64,000 bases of DNA, from positions 35,494,129 through 35,558,128 of the forward strand of contig OX246747.1 of the NCBI GenBank assembly GCA_945910005.1, in the 5' to 3' direction. Shown here piece by piece: positions 1 to 10,463 of this stretch (position 1 is its first letter; the number at the start of each line of letters is the position of its first letter). This DNA comes from Isoperla grammatica. Taxonomy: Eukaryota; Arthropoda; Insecta; Plecoptera; Perlodidae. Position numbers and translations under genes: made by a program. The notes below the pieces were generated by a model. That model was given only the letters and a program-made list of their open reading frames with translations, had not been told where the DNA came from and ran no database searches.

Positions 1-587
1 CCCTTTATCCAAATATTTATAACAATACGTGCATTATTCCATCATTATATTATTATGCTACTACTGCTTCTATTATTTCATTACTTCCTTTCGTTCGTCT
101 TTCTTTCAGCCATGCAAAGTCATGAAAATGACAAACTGTATCACAACAACAAAAAGTACAATTTGAAACAGACAGCTACGTTTAAATTTAAGAAATTATA
201 ATGGACACAAAATCTTGTTTAAAAATACTAAACTAATCACAACAATAATATTTAATAAAAAATAAACGAAAGAATCATTTTAAAAATCTGTTTTTTTTTC
301 TAAACGCCTCTGTTGTGTGCGTGTAGACAGACCGTGACGCACGCAGACGCACGCACACCCACTGACGTCACGACGCATGTGCGTGTGCGTTACAGGAAGG
401 AAGACGCTCTCACTATCATGTTGTGTGGCAAGATAGGCCTACATGATTCACCACAAGCAAGACTTATCTATCTGGATCATGTTGCAGCCTACAACAATGA
501 CGCAATACGAGGGGGAGGGGAGGGTGGCCAACAGGGGGGGAGGGGGGGTAATTGAAATTGTACAATGGCAACATGTGATGTATCGCC
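1..587. other. No supported gene
   Basis: This is AT-rich sequence with a CG-richer patch around 300-400 and a purine/G-run patch near 508-548. The short open frame around 313-555 runs into the G-runs and has no recognisable domain. I see nothing else that can be supported. Confidence 0.5.
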
Positions 588-591
588 TTAA

Positions 592-1216
592 AGGGTTAGT
601 CAGATGAAAAACTAAAACACTATCATTTGTATATGTCTACCCTCAAATATGGAAAACATGACTAAAAGATACCATACTTTAAAAGCCACCAAGCTACCAA
701 GTAGCACCAAGCAACATTTCTCATGGTAATTCCCATTTACAAAAAATGTTGCCTCGAGATAGTAAAACCACCGCTTAAATAAAGCACTTATCAAAAATCG
801 ATCAGGAGGTTTAATGTGCATCGTTTTCCTACCGATAACATGCTTCTTAGTACGAACGTGTACTTCTACAAAATGCCCTGCAATTAATTTTCTTGAGACT
901 TGATGTGAAGAAAAGTTGCAATCTGTTTTGAGCGGTACTGTCCGCAGTCGCCGAGTGTTGTGGCTGGACTCGTATTACACAATGAGTGCTCTGTCTATCA
1001 GGCAGGCGTTAGCGACCTCAGAACCGATACAGCTTTACTAAGCTTTAGAAGAAAAATGCAGCAGAGCTTGCGAAGTGAATCTTATAGAATAGCTAAATGT
1101 TCACTATTTTTTTTCTTGCATTGAAGCAACCTATATCAATTTTATTTTACACATAACTGAATTTCATGCACTTATGACTCATTGGTGATTTTTTAGTTTA
1201 TCATCTGACTAATCCT
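592..1216. mobile_element. TTAA-flanked terminal-inverted-repeat element (625 bp)
   Basis: The ends are near-perfect inverted repeats: the left reads AGGGTTAGTCAGATGA and the right, reverse-complemented, reads AGGATTAGTCAGATGA. Similarity continues inward for about 15 more bases (AAACTAAAA). A TTAA tetranucleotide sits immediately outside each end, at 588-591 and 1217-1220. TTAA target duplications are known for piggyBac and Kolobok elements, and the AGG start fits Kolobok-like MITEs better than the CCC start of piggyBac. No transposase frame is present, so this is a non-autonomous copy. The superfamily is inference. Confidence 0.75.
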
Positions 1217-1220
1217 TTAA

Positions 1221-2373
1221 CAATGAATTGTTAAGTTAAAGTTGCCCCAGCGTATAAACTTTTAGTCTCATAACGACAACAGATCCGTATCTACTCATTG
1301 CTCATTTCGTGTGCGTTGGCTCAACGAAAATCAACGGATTCCCGACCTTCTTTAAAACATTAATAAACGCGGTCTTCCGCTTAGTATAGAGTTAAGTCCG
1401 TTGTGTTCAGAATCCCCAGGTATCCAACACAAGATCGTAAATTGTCCCTAAGGGACTATTGTTTCAAGTAGTTGTAGAAACTAGTGCAGTAGGTTAAAAC
1501 TTACCGCAACCAATTTGTACTAGATAATCGGTAAAAACGTCAGTGATTCGCGCTTGTTAAGTTGGAAACTAAATGTGGGCGGTCCGGATAGCTACTATCT
1601 TACTTCTTGCTGTGATAGACCTATATATATTATGCGAATGTAGTTAGAAAATAAGAGCGTGACTCGTGAATAATGTAGGTACGAATTACGCAAGAGTGAA
1701 CAGAAACGAACGAATACAGCGCTGCATTGTGGCTGAATTGACAACTAATTCAATCACACTGTAACGATAGTAAAAAAGATACGTCGTGGTAGTATGCAAA
1801 GCAAAGTTTGTGTGCAGCGGTGGTTGGTTACAAGTTACAACTCACTCAAACCGTTTCGCAGATAACATTGTGTTCGGAGGCGGCTGTCTTTTGTTAGGTG
1901 ACGGCTTTCCTTTCAGATCCCCCCCCCCCCCCCTCCCCCTACTTCCCCTCTCGTACTCACCTACCCACCCTGCGGAATACTGTTGGAATTGCTTATAAAA
2001 TGTTCACACAATTTCAAACAAAATATGTCATCCCCTAGAGAATAGTGTTCATAAACTTGTGATTGTTTTTTTGTTCTAAAAAATATTACTTTTGCTTTTT
2101 TTCAATCAGCTTATTTAACTTGTGTAATGTGAATTGCCGAAACACACTTAACTGAAACGTGGAAATATTTATCGGAACAAAGGAACATTTTTTATAAGAA
2201 AGAGTAAGAAATAGACTAATCTATTTTAAGCGGAAGGTTATAATACTCATGAAAAATAGAATTATGATGCCTCAACAGTGAATTCAGGGGCTGTATTTTT
2301 GTGTGTTTACTCTTAGTAAACTAGTATGTTGAAACTATAACTATAATATATTGATTATTATAATGTATGAAAA
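1221..2373. other. Unassigned AT-rich stretch with C-tract
   Basis: No gene is supported. It contains a run of about 14 C at 1920-1933. Around 2018-2215 there is a segment resembling the MITE at 25.1 kb (a CATCCC motif followed by GTGTTC, and a TTATAAGAAAGAG end), which may be a degraded copy of that family. Confidence 0.4.
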
Positions 2374-3165
2374 AAGCAGAATAGATTAGATGCATTCTGG
2401 TGTCAAGAAAATAAACTACTATGAGGAGGAGTTTAGCTGTCTATTATGTATTGTTGTTTTATAATTAAATCATCAATGGCGCAGATAAGGAGGTTGCTTA
2501 GCAGTGCTATCTATGTGCTAGTTTTAGAACGCACACTCTATTTTCAGTATAGCGATAAAACAGAAAAACCCAATATTTCGGGAATCCCCCAAAAGTAACA
2601 CAACGTTGAAAGATGCCAAGATAATTAACTTCTATTCATGCCTCTAACTTCAATGTTCAGTTAAAGTGTTAAGTAAATTTAACTGTCAGGTAAGCCAAGT
2701 TTGGTGTATTTCTATTGGCCGTTGTCATGGGGAAAACAATTTAACTGAAAAGTAGATTTTAACTGGACATTGAAATTTAGCTGTCAATAATTGTCCTTGT
2801 TTTATTATTAAATCATCAATGGCGCAGATAAGACGGTTGCCTAGCAGTGCTATCCATGTGCTAGTTTTAGAACGCACAGTCTATTTTCAGTATAGCGATA
2901 AAACAAAAAACCCCAATATTTCGGGAATCCCCCAAAAGTAACACAACGTTGAAAGATGACAAGATAATTAACTTCTATTTAGAGGAGTTTATCAGCTGTC
3001 AATTGTCCTTGTTTTATTATTAAACCATCAATGGTGCAGATAAGGAGGTTGCTTAGCAGCGCTATCTATGTGCTAGTTTAAGAACGCACACTCAATTTTC
3101 AGTAAAGTGATAAAACAAAAATCTCCAATATTCCGGGAATCCCCCAAAACGTTGAAAGTTCGTCT
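2374..3165 (+). repeat. Three degenerate copies of a MITE-like body (family C)
   Basis: Three successive blocks share the string AAATCATCAATGGCGCAGAT with minor changes, followed by GGTTGCTTAGCAG and an AACGCACACTCTATTTTCAG-like tail, at about 2468, 2812 and 3025. The first block starts with the family C terminus (GCATTCTGGTG-CAAGAAAATAAAC). Other family C copies are at 11.9, 47.2 and 54.4 kb. The direct-repeat arrangement suggests local duplication after insertion. No coding potential. Confidence 0.65.
2649..2774. mobile_element. Small TIR element inside the family C cluster
   Basis: The left end TTCAATGTTCAGTTAAA pairs with the right end TTTAACTGGACATTGAA as an inverted repeat with one mismatch. 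The element is about 126 bp, non-coding, and lies between two of the family C blocks. No clear target duplication was found, so the class is unknown. Confidence 0.55.
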
Positions 3166-3420
3166 CCCTTAAATCAACCGCCCCGTCTCGTCTGACCTTC
3201 GTGCGCGTCGCGTCGCCCGGGGGGGGGGGGGTAGGGGGGTGACGGACGCCTTGGTAAGACGGATGAGCCGTCGCTTAGCAACCCTCCTTGCCTCGCTCTC
3301 ATTGGCCGACTGAGTTATCGACAGGGGAAGATAAGATGGCGCCTTATCTCACAGACCACCGCCGCACGGCAGCGATAACAAAGGATTAGACGGAGGGGGA
3401 GAGGAGAAGGTAGGTGAGTT
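3150..3420. promoter_or_regulatory. CpG-rich promoter-like patch
   Basis: This is a locally CG-rich island in AT-rich DNA. It contains an ATTGG (inverted CCAAT box) near 3301, an RFX-like half site CTTAGCAAC near 3276, a G-tract at about 3219-3230, and an inverted pair of AGATAAG (GATA) motifs flanking ATGGCGCC at 3329-3349. No exon could be linked to it. Promoter function is inference from composition and motifs only. Confidence 0.35.
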
Positions 3421-3744
3421 ATACTCAGCCCCCTTCACGACGTCAACACTTGGACTGATCCGAGGTTTCGACAAGTCATAATCAAGTGAACGGTTTCGTA
3501 GTCTTAGAGATAATCTTGATATGAGAATACACAAATAAGTCTCACCAGTTACAAGAACTGGGCCCGGATTCACAAGTGGTCCTAAATCTTTTTTTTTTTA
3601 TCTCGATAAGACCGGCCAACTTTGAATCTCTTGTAAAACCAGGAAAATATCTTAGAACAGATTTTAAAACATATTATTAGAATGCTCATTGTGTCCTTTC
3701 TCACCAGGAATTAGTTACTGGTTTGATACAGCTGTCCACTCTTT

Positions 3745-3892
3745 TTAATACTTTCGTCAAACTTATTGAATTCAAGGAGAAAAAAGCATCAATTAATAGA
3801 AGCTATATTGTAGCAGGTTTTCACCAAGCTGTTATTGATTCGCTTTTGTTCTCATTCAATAAGTTTGACGAAAGTATCGAGTCGTGTAATGT
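3745..3892. mobile_element. Foldback MITE, family F
   Basis: An inverted repeat of TACTTTCGTCAAACTTATTG faces CAATAAGTTTGACGAAAGTA around a short loop, and the right end carries CGTGTAATGT. The left terminus is eroded (the ACATTACACG end is missing). It is the same family as the elements at 39397-39568 and 52875-53045, whose complete ends suggest a Harbinger-type element. Non-coding. Confidence 0.75.
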
Positions 3893-4009
3893 CAGCAGCA
3901 TAATATTTCGTATGAAACCTGCCCAGGGAGAATCCATGCCCATGACGTGATGCCTAACAGGTATTGCGGTATTTGGAACAGTTTGGAAGGAATACCGATT
4001 GAGTAGGTA

Positions 4010-4243
4010 CAGTAAGTCTCACCACCAGACACTACCCCCCCTCCCCCCCCCTCCCCCTCAAGCCACTACACGGTGTTGTCAGCATGTACCACGTTAATTA
4101 TCACGAGCGTCTAGTGAAGGTTTTATTGCTGGGATAACTGAAGCTGTGCGGCAGCAGCTTTACTCATGTTACAAGCGCATCTATACTACATTCAAGCTAA
4201 GGCGAAATCTATAGTACATTCAAGCTGAGACATTAAAAGAGCA
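4010..4243. other. Unassigned stretch with C-rich tract
   Basis: C-rich runs at about 4035-4058 are followed by ordinary sequence. No gene or repeat boundary could be supported. Confidence 0.35.
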
Positions 4244-4375
4244 AGGGTACTTCTACGTCAAAAACCGCAGCAAATTGTCATGTTTTAATCATATCTTAAA
4301 AATGCATCTCGAAATCGAAAATCTGAGTAATCAGCGTGCTGTGGTTTGGTAAGCAATACAGACTGAATGATAAAA
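4244..4375. mobile_element. Half of a long-TIR MITE, family A
   Basis: It carries the family A arm: ACGTCAAAAACCGCAG, then a poorly conserved AAATTGTCATGTTTTAAT segment, then TCGAAATCGAAAATCTG and GGTTTGGTAAGC. Complete copies near 19.7 kb and 46.7 kb carry this arm twice, inverted. The second arm is missing here. Confidence 0.65.
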
Positions 4376-5072
4376 TATGTATCAGTATGCCTGTGATAGT
4401 CATTTAATGAAATGAAAATCACAGACAAAATCACACACACACACACACAGTCACAGAGTTTCATTATAATAATTAATTAAATCTAAATTATTGAAGCAAT
4501 TAATGAAAACATTTAAAGTTTTTGAAAATTATTGTTTATCTTATACAACAATAAATTCCATATTGGGATCACTTTTTCAATAAAAAAAAACTGTTAATTT
4601 TGCATGGTTAGGTACCAAAATACTCAAATAAAATTTTACTATGCGATCTATTTTATTAAAAATTTTAAATTTTAATTAATTTCTTGTGTATTTATAATTC
4701 CACTATTTCTTCTTATTCTTTGTTATTAGAGTGAACAAAGTATAGATGCGCTGTTTGCGTGTTACAGTGTTGTTGTATTGAGATATCCTCCTTGAGAATC
4801 CAGGCAAACGAAGATTACATCAAACACCTCCGTGCGAAGGAAGAAGATACACCACCACCAACCACCATCCACACTCGGACAAAACACGAACTAAGACGAA
4901 CTAACACGACGTAACACGACGAAGATAATAATCCGAATGATTCACACCTAGACATATTCGTTCCTTGATCGTACAGATCTGAATTGAACGTCTGTAAAAG
5001 AATCAAGTGTAAAATAAAGAAAATGTGGGGAATGATAACATTGATCTATCTGTACGGGTTTTCATGGTTTTC
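4376..5072. other. Unassigned AT-rich stretch
   Basis: No gene supported. It includes a short (CA)n run near 4434-4449. Confidence 0.4.

Positions 5073-5073
<1 letters not shown>

Positions 5074-5122
<49 letters not shown>
5074..5122. repeat. (TA)n microsatellite
   Basis: About 49 bp of uninterrupted TA dinucleotide repeat. Confidence 0.95.
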
Positions 5123-5126
<4 letters not shown>

Positions 5127-5462
5127 AGTCGGTGTTACCAACGTACGAATAAATAAATTGAAGTTGATTGTGGCTTACATTCCGAATACGTTCCGGTGTA
5201 ATTTATAAGGTATCTCGTACAATAAATAGTGGAACGAAATACTGAATGTCTAGGCACGCTCGCAATACAAGTAAGCGGAACTCCAGTTTTCTGTCGTATA
5301 AAATAGCTCCAACATGCTTTGAAAACAGTCCTAAAAGTAATCCAAAATATGTGGTCTTCTAGAAAATCTAGTGCTCTTTCTTATAAACGGTCATCTGTTG
5401 CAAAAAGTATTTTCAGTTTCCAATAATGTGCTTTTTGTAACACATCACTAACTTATAGTTTT

Positions 5463-5615
5463 TGATGGCACGGTGGCTCATGCGGTGGTTGGGGTCAGGT
5501 CCTGCACGAATGGCACACCTATAGGGACGAGGGTTCGAATCCCGCATAAGGTATGATTTGTTTGTATAAATAATTATCCTTCATCAATTCATCTATCTAT
5601 CACCCCTCATCGTCT
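5463..5615 (+). mobile_element. tRNA-derived SINE, family C
   Basis: A tRNA-like head is visible: a box A-like TGGCTCATGCGG at about 5475 and a box B GGTTCGAATCCC at about 5531, followed by an AT-rich body ending in an ATCTATCTATC motif. There is no plausible acceptor stem, so this is a SINE rather than a functional tRNA gene. It would be transcribed by RNA polymerase III and mobilised in trans by a LINE. Confidence 0.6.
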
Positions 5616-5665
5616 CGACTAGCATGATTGCAATAATAGAGACTAAAGCAATCGGAATCATTCTT

Positions 5666-5670
<5 letters not shown>

Positions 5671-5721
<51 letters not shown>
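5671..5721. repeat. (TA)n microsatellite
   Basis: About 51 bp of TA repeat preceded by a poly-T run. The open frame crossing it is an artefact of the repeat. Confidence 0.95.
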
Positions 5722-5725
<4 letters not shown>

Positions 5726-6066
5726 TATACATTTACATCAGTGATCACTTTTCGTACACAATTGTCAAGTAAGCGGGTGTTGCCACCAATACTAGGTAGG
5801 GTAAGGCATCAATTAAATTATAGTGCAAGCCTGCCAAGCTTAGCACATCAATTGTTTTTCCCATTTCATCATTTTCCCTAAATTTCAGACTAATTTCCAT
5901 CACTCTCCTGTCTTCCAACCAATTCACCCCATCTATCCCTATCCTCCCACCATCTCTCCAATTCTACCACAGTCCACCGTATGGATTTAAAAAACTATAC
6001 AATTTAATGAAAATTAGTTTTTAAAATAGTTTAATAAAACATTTTCCAAGATGGATCGTCACTTAC

Positions 6067-6192
6067 GCCCGGTTTTCCATCGGTCATTAACGGGGCCGTT
6101 AGCTGACAATCCGTTATCTGCATAGAATTTTCTTGGCTTACAGATTACGGACCGTCACTAACGACCCCGTTAACCGATTGAAAAATCGGGTC
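6067..6192. mobile_element. Harbinger-like foldback MITE with TTA flanks
   Basis: The left arm (CGCCCGGTTTTCCATCGGT then TTAACGGGG) is inverted at the right end (CCCCGTTAACCGATTG then AAAAATCGGGTC). A TTA trinucleotide lies just outside each end. Three-base TWA duplications are typical of PIF/Harbinger and Tourist MITEs. It is about 126 bp and non-coding. Confidence 0.65.
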
Positions 6193-6239
6193 TTAGCTAA
6201 ACAATAACACACTGGTGAAGTGTTAAAATGTAATTCATA

Positions 6240-6545
6240 AAGAAAATCTCTGTCCCCTGCCTGCACGTCAATCGTCAATATCGCCCCTTGGTCGCCCCCA
6301 GGGAGGGGAGGGGGGGAGGGGGGAGAGGATAAGCGGTCCCGCGGGAGGGGGATGATACTATTGTATCTCGGTCCAGTGATAATGCCCTGTCTGCGTGGAG
6401 AAGAGAAGATAAGGGAGACAATCCGACGACTGTTGTATCGATAGTACTAAAGTCGGCCGCTTGGGACGCATCACTTGCTTTGTCCTACACTTTCTTCTTG
6501 TGCACTTTACTTCACTACGCTGGAGTAGAAGGAAGAGATGATTTT
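6240..6545. other. GC-richer stretch with G-runs, no gene supported
   Basis: It has purine-rich G-runs at about 6300-6352, followed by ordinary sequence. No domain-bearing frame or splice-flanked exon was recognised. Confidence 0.35.
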
Positions 6546-6679
6546 CAGAATTGATCTTTTGTTAGAGGGCTGTGATTAGCTCTATCTAAGGGCCCTTGAT
6601 AGTTATGTTAAGGTGTATTTTTCACTGTTGTGCATTGTTGTCATTGAAGATCTAGAGCGCCGTAATTAGCTCTATCTAA
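6546..6679. mobile_element. MITE family B fragment
   Basis: It contains TTTTCAGAATTGATC, GATTAGCTCTATCTAAGGG-type arms and the shared core CATTGTTGTCATTGAAGATC. The same arms occur at 7923-8170, 36040-36105 and 46.6-47.2 kb. It abuts the Tourist-like hairpin at 6680. Confidence 0.6.
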
Positions 6680-6863
6680 GGGTCAAATGCATAGTCGTTC
6701 CTCACGTGCTCCTCAACTCAGCCTTTCCTCAGACTTACCCAACCACCAATCACAGAGCAGTCCACATGGCAATGCTGCTCTGTGATTGGTAGTTGGGCGA
6801 GTCTGAGGAAAGGCTGAGTTGAGGACTTGAGGAGCACGTGAGGAACGACTATGCATTTGACCC
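6680..6863. mobile_element. Tourist/Harbinger-like palindromic MITE, copy 1
   Basis: This is an almost perfect hairpin. The arm GGGTCAAATGCATAGTCGTT, then CCTCACGTGCTCCTCAACTC, continues for about 80 bp and is inverted at the right end; the loop is about 20 bp. The only notable asymmetry is a short insertion near 6824. The left flank is TAA and the right flank TCA, fitting a decayed 3-bp duplication. The partner at 11366-11541 has intact TAA on both sides. Confidence 0.8.
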
Positions 6864-6897
6864 TCAGTCCTTAGTCCTAGTCGTAATCGTAGTCGCA

Positions 6898-7310
6898 GAA
6901 ATAAATGAAATAAATTCACATTTAGAGTCTACCCACTCAGTAATGAAACTGATTTTCAGTGGGGGACTTTAATTTAAAGCGACTAAACCAACCCTGTAGG
7001 CTTCGAACACCATCGACGAGTGAGTGACAACCAATCAAAGATCGATATTTTGAAATACGAAACATATGAATCAGTGATTGGACAGTGCAAACACCCGTGG
7101 ACAAATGTCAGAATCAACAAGGCCGATTCAGAACAACTTTAAATTTATTGAGTGCTTCGTTGCTAGGACGGCTCCAAAGTCACCGTTTACTTATTCCTAA
7201 GACAAGAAGTAATGGAGAAGTTACATAACTTCTGCCTAAACCAGGATTTGAACCCGGGACCTTCTGCATTGGAAGCAGGGATGCTAACCACTGGACCAAC
7301 GAGCCACCTA
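6898..7310 (-). mobile_element. tRNA-Gly-headed SINE, family A (full length)
   Basis: Read on the minus strand, it starts with a tRNA-like head: box A GTTGGTCCAGTGGTTAGC, an anticodon-type stem CTGC-TTCCAAT-GCAG, and box B GGTTCAAATCC. The anticodon loop TTCCAAT matches tRNA-Gly(TCC), but the acceptor stem does not pair. The body contains a core (GTGACTTTGGAGCCGTC, GCAACGAAG) that recurs in all family A copies, and the 3' end reads TGAGTGGGTAGACTC then AAATGTGAATTTATTT. The divergence from copy B at 18.5 kb is modest. Confidence 0.85.
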
Positions 7311-7338
7311 ATTGTACTTGTTGTTCCCGCAATGCAAT

Positions 7339-7394
<56 letters not shown>

Positions 7395-7395
7395 C
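7339..7395. repeat. (AAC)n microsatellite
   Basis: About 19 AAC repeats lie just upstream of the SINE head. The poly-Val and poly-Cys open frames here are repeat artefacts. Confidence 0.95.
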
Positions 7396-7922
7396 GTCCA
7401 AGTGACCTCACATTGTTCCAACCCGGTTAACACGGGACTCACATTCATCCCCCGCACCACCACTCCGACTAAACTAAACTAACTACACCCCTAACAATGA
7501 GGCTATTGAGCCCCGGGTGACTTTTCATCCCCTAAGCCGGTAATTTGTGGGAGGGCTAAGTTAAACATAGCTGTAAAGCCCTCTATTTGGTGCAACTCAC
7601 CCCCCACCCCACTTGGTTTAATCCGGCAGCTACTGTGATTCCCCCCTATTACATACAGTTGAGCGGGTGAATGTTGCAGCAAGACCCTCGCTCGCTCTCT
7701 CACACACTCGCTGGGGGGACGTTTCTATGTAAATGCTTATCTCGTTATCAGAGATGGAATCTAATAGACTCGATAAATAAAAATTTCTTGGAAATAATTT
7801 TATTTATTTCAATTTTTGCGGAACGAATGACTATTATTTTCTCGAATAGATAGTCGTCAATTTCAAAATTCTTCTTCTCTTTATCTTTTATTTTCTACTT
7901 TTGTATTAAGTTTGTACTCCTC

Positions 7923-8170
7923 TAATAGACCGTTTTCAGAATGGATCTAGAACCCTTAGATAGAGCTGATCACGGCTTTCTAGATCTTCAATGACAACAA
8001 TGTACAAAAATGAAAAATGCACCTTAACATAACAATCAAGGACCCTTAGATAGAACTAGTGGCTAGTTCTAGATAGTGGCAGTTAGTGGTTAGGTTGGTT
8101 AGGTTAGTGGTTAGTTAGATAAATCAAGATAGAGTTCTAGGCCCTCTAGATTAATTCTGAAAATCGTCTA
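7923..8170. mobile_element. Foldback MITE, family B
   Basis: The left end AATAGACCGTTTTCAGAAT is mirrored by the right end ATTCTGAAAATCGTCTATT. Internal arms GATCTAGAACCCTTAGATAG and TCTAGGCCCTCTAGATTAAT also pair. The terminal TAGACC motif is shared with the elements at 30341, 35307 and 54229. Non-coding. Confidence 0.7.
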
Positions 8171-8615
8171 TTGCAAAATGAAGAATGCAACATTCGAAAT
8201 ATTGATGCTGGAAATTTTAATGTCAACTTTAATGAGTTTCTATGCAAAAACAATGAAGAACATAATTACAAAACTAGACACGCAAATGATTTCCACCTAA
8301 AATTACAGCACAAGACATGTAACCAAAAATCTATTTTTATAAACGGCATCAAACTTTACAATAGTCTTCCACTGACCACTAAACTCAATAGAAATGTCAA
8401 TACATACAAAGCCGAATGCATCAACTTTCTTAATAAATACCCTTATAACTAATATGTAAGTTATTATTACGTTTAAATGTATGTATTTTTTTATTTTTAT
8501 TTTCAATCTATGATGTATCTTAATTTGAAATTGTAATTTCGATATTTTACTGTACAGTGTATCTCTGTAATGTATATTAGCGAAAGCTAAAATAAATAAA
8601 CACTACTACTACTAC
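8171..8615 (+). pseudogene. LINE 3' end with reverse-transcriptase C-terminal remnant
   Basis: The open frame at 8171-8452 encodes about 93 residues with the pattern NYKTRHANDFHL ... KSIFINGIKLYNSLP ... FLNKY. This matches the C-terminal tail seen after the reverse transcriptase of CR1/jockey-type non-LTR retrotransposons (aromatic-x-TR, then Kxxxxxgxxl(W/Y)NxLP). Catalytic motifs are absent, so the copy is 5'-truncated. The 3' end has a small hairpin TTAGC-GAAA-GCTAA, an AATAAA run and a (CTA)n tail near 8605, as expected for a LINE 3' terminus. Confidence 0.7.
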
Positions 8616-8789
8616 ATTAAACCACCAACGCAGCAGTAGTCAATGCTTTGTAACTTCTTGACTCGAATGAATAGAGAAACTCATGTCGGAACCAGCGCCC
8701 TCTGTATCATATCACATGACACACACATATAATATATATAAGCAAGTGACCATCATCGCAGCCACCGTGTTATTCAAGAGGGTGGCGAA

Positions 8790-8960
8790 AGAGGGGCGGG
8801 GGAGGGGAGGGGTAGTCACGTGACCTGTCGCGTATCGCTTAGCGTCCACGTGCGACGCTCGCGCCACGCTGCACACAAATAGCGGATTAAGTGTGAACTA
8901 AGTATCGAGACACGTGGCGCGATCTATGGAGCGCATTAAGCGACGACGGCGACAACGATA
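8790..8960. promoter_or_regulatory. CpG-rich patch with CACGTG boxes
   Basis: This is a dense CG region in AT-rich surroundings. It contains CACGTG near 8817, CCACGTGC near 8846 and ACACGTGGC near 8910, and begins with G-rich runs. No exon could be linked. Regulatory function is inference. Confidence 0.3.
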
Positions 8961-9169
8961 AACCAAAGAAGTTAGAATGACGCTACAAAAACGACTGTAC
9001 GGATTGAGATTCGTGTATTTAGGTGATGTGGAGGGAAGTGGGTAATAAAGTTAGGTCTACTGAATATAACGTTGCCGTATTCATTGAAAAGTGACCCCCG
9101 TTTCACTGTTACCAGGAAAACTACACATGCTAACCGTATTGACAGATGGAAAACATAACAAATTTACAT

Positions 9170-9815
9170 TTAAATTTACATTTGACTTGTTGATAGCCTG
9201 CCCGTGACTGCTACCTTATCGTTGTGGGCAGGTTTGTGTGCTTTGCTGATCCCGAGAACTATGCCGGCGGAAGCGTATGCTTCTGGTGGTACCCGGCCAC
9301 CCCTAAAAATCAGACGAGAAAGACAATCCAGGTCCTTCCCTTTCCATTTCACTACCTTTACGTCCTACTTGCTTGTCCTTTTCCTCCAAACATTCCCCGA
9401 CGTCATATGATCATGGTTGTTGAGTACTTCGTTAAACGACAAATTATCTAATCAGAAAACAATCAGATAACCTGGCAACAACGGGCGCCCCTAGGGCTAT
9501 GAATTCCAACCTTAGCGTCTCGCGTCTTACCGCTGATACCACTCTTAATGAATTACGATGATGATATTTTGGCTTTACGTACCACATTTTTGCAACTTGG
9601 CTAACCGAGACGATGAGTGGGTCATACATGAAGGTGAAAAAAAGTCACATGTCCGAATGAGATCCATTACACATCGCAGAAGTCGTCATAAGGGGAGTCC
9701 AGCAAGGGAGGACAGGGCCAAGTGGGAGCTTCAGTGGAATATTAAGGGGGGGTCGCCTCTTACGACTAGCAGAGTCACTCTGGGCCTATTCTACGCTGGG
9801 GCTTAATAAATTATG
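9170..9815. repeat. Probable degraded repeat fragments
   Basis: The tail at 9747-9795 (TCGCCTCTTACGACTAGCAG followed by GGCCTATTCTAC) resembles a dispersed motif that I associate with invertebrate transposon fragments. The CGACTAGCAGAGTC core recurs near 61886 and, inverted, near 16605. The frames at 9204-9451 contain no recognisable domain. Low certainty. Confidence 0.3.
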
Positions 9816-9895
9816 CACCAATCGTTTGCGTACTCATTCTGTACAGTATACATTCTCTAATAACGATAGAACGAATCCAAGGTCCGTCGATCCCC

Positions 9896-9950
9896 TGGCG
9901 AAGGTTCGGTAAACCTTCGACGAGCCCCCGCCAGGGGCCTCATTCCTGTA
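9896..9950. repeat. GC-rich hairpin
   Basis: CCCCTGGCGAAGGTT pairs imperfectly with AACCTTCGACGAGCCCCCGCCAGGGG across a short loop. A related hairpin occurs at 18195-18270 and a half copy at 12008. Confidence 0.5.
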
Positions 9951-10259
9951 CATTTTTTAACCCTCCTTAACCTCATGTTAAAATGACCCCGGGGTTAACT
10001 CCTACACAGGCTTCTCTGCATAATTCGGAGGCAAATATGACCCTGTCCGATAGTAGAGTTAAGAAGAGTTATCTCAACAATACTCGGAAATGCCGCCATT
10101 TTGTCAATGCCCATGTGTATAGTTTCACAAATGTCACATTTAAAATCTTTATTTGGGAATATCCACCTTCATGGATACGTTACTTTATGTGTTTATTGAG
10201 GTTTACGCGAGCACGTGCGGAGTGAAAGTCACCCCCTTAATATTCCAGTAATCCAGTTA

Positions 10260-10390
10260 CACTAAGTCACGCACTCGTGTATCTCCGTGGGAGCCGAGCT
10301 GGGTCGCGGCCATCTTGTGACGTGCACAATATGTGTGCGGTCATGGTGCGCGCGCAGCCATTGTAGCCGCCCGCTACCCTACGATATGAT
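10260..10390. promoter_or_regulatory. CpG-rich patch with YY1-like site
   Basis: CG-rich sequence with GCGGCCATCTTG at about 10306, which is close to the reverse YY1 consensus GCCGCCATCTT, followed by GCGCGCGC. Such sites often lie just downstream of animal transcription starts. No coding exon was identified. Confidence 0.3.
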
Positions 10391-10463
10391 AGAACCATGC
10401 GAAGCGTGACCACTGAACTAACTAACTCGCTAGACGTTGTGTTAACAGGGAATCATCATCATT

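Noticed and set aside
7240..7310. tRNA-Gly(TCC) gene on the minus strand
   Set aside because: The anticodon stem-loop and boxes A and B are present, but the acceptor stem does not pair and the sequence continues into a repeated SINE body.
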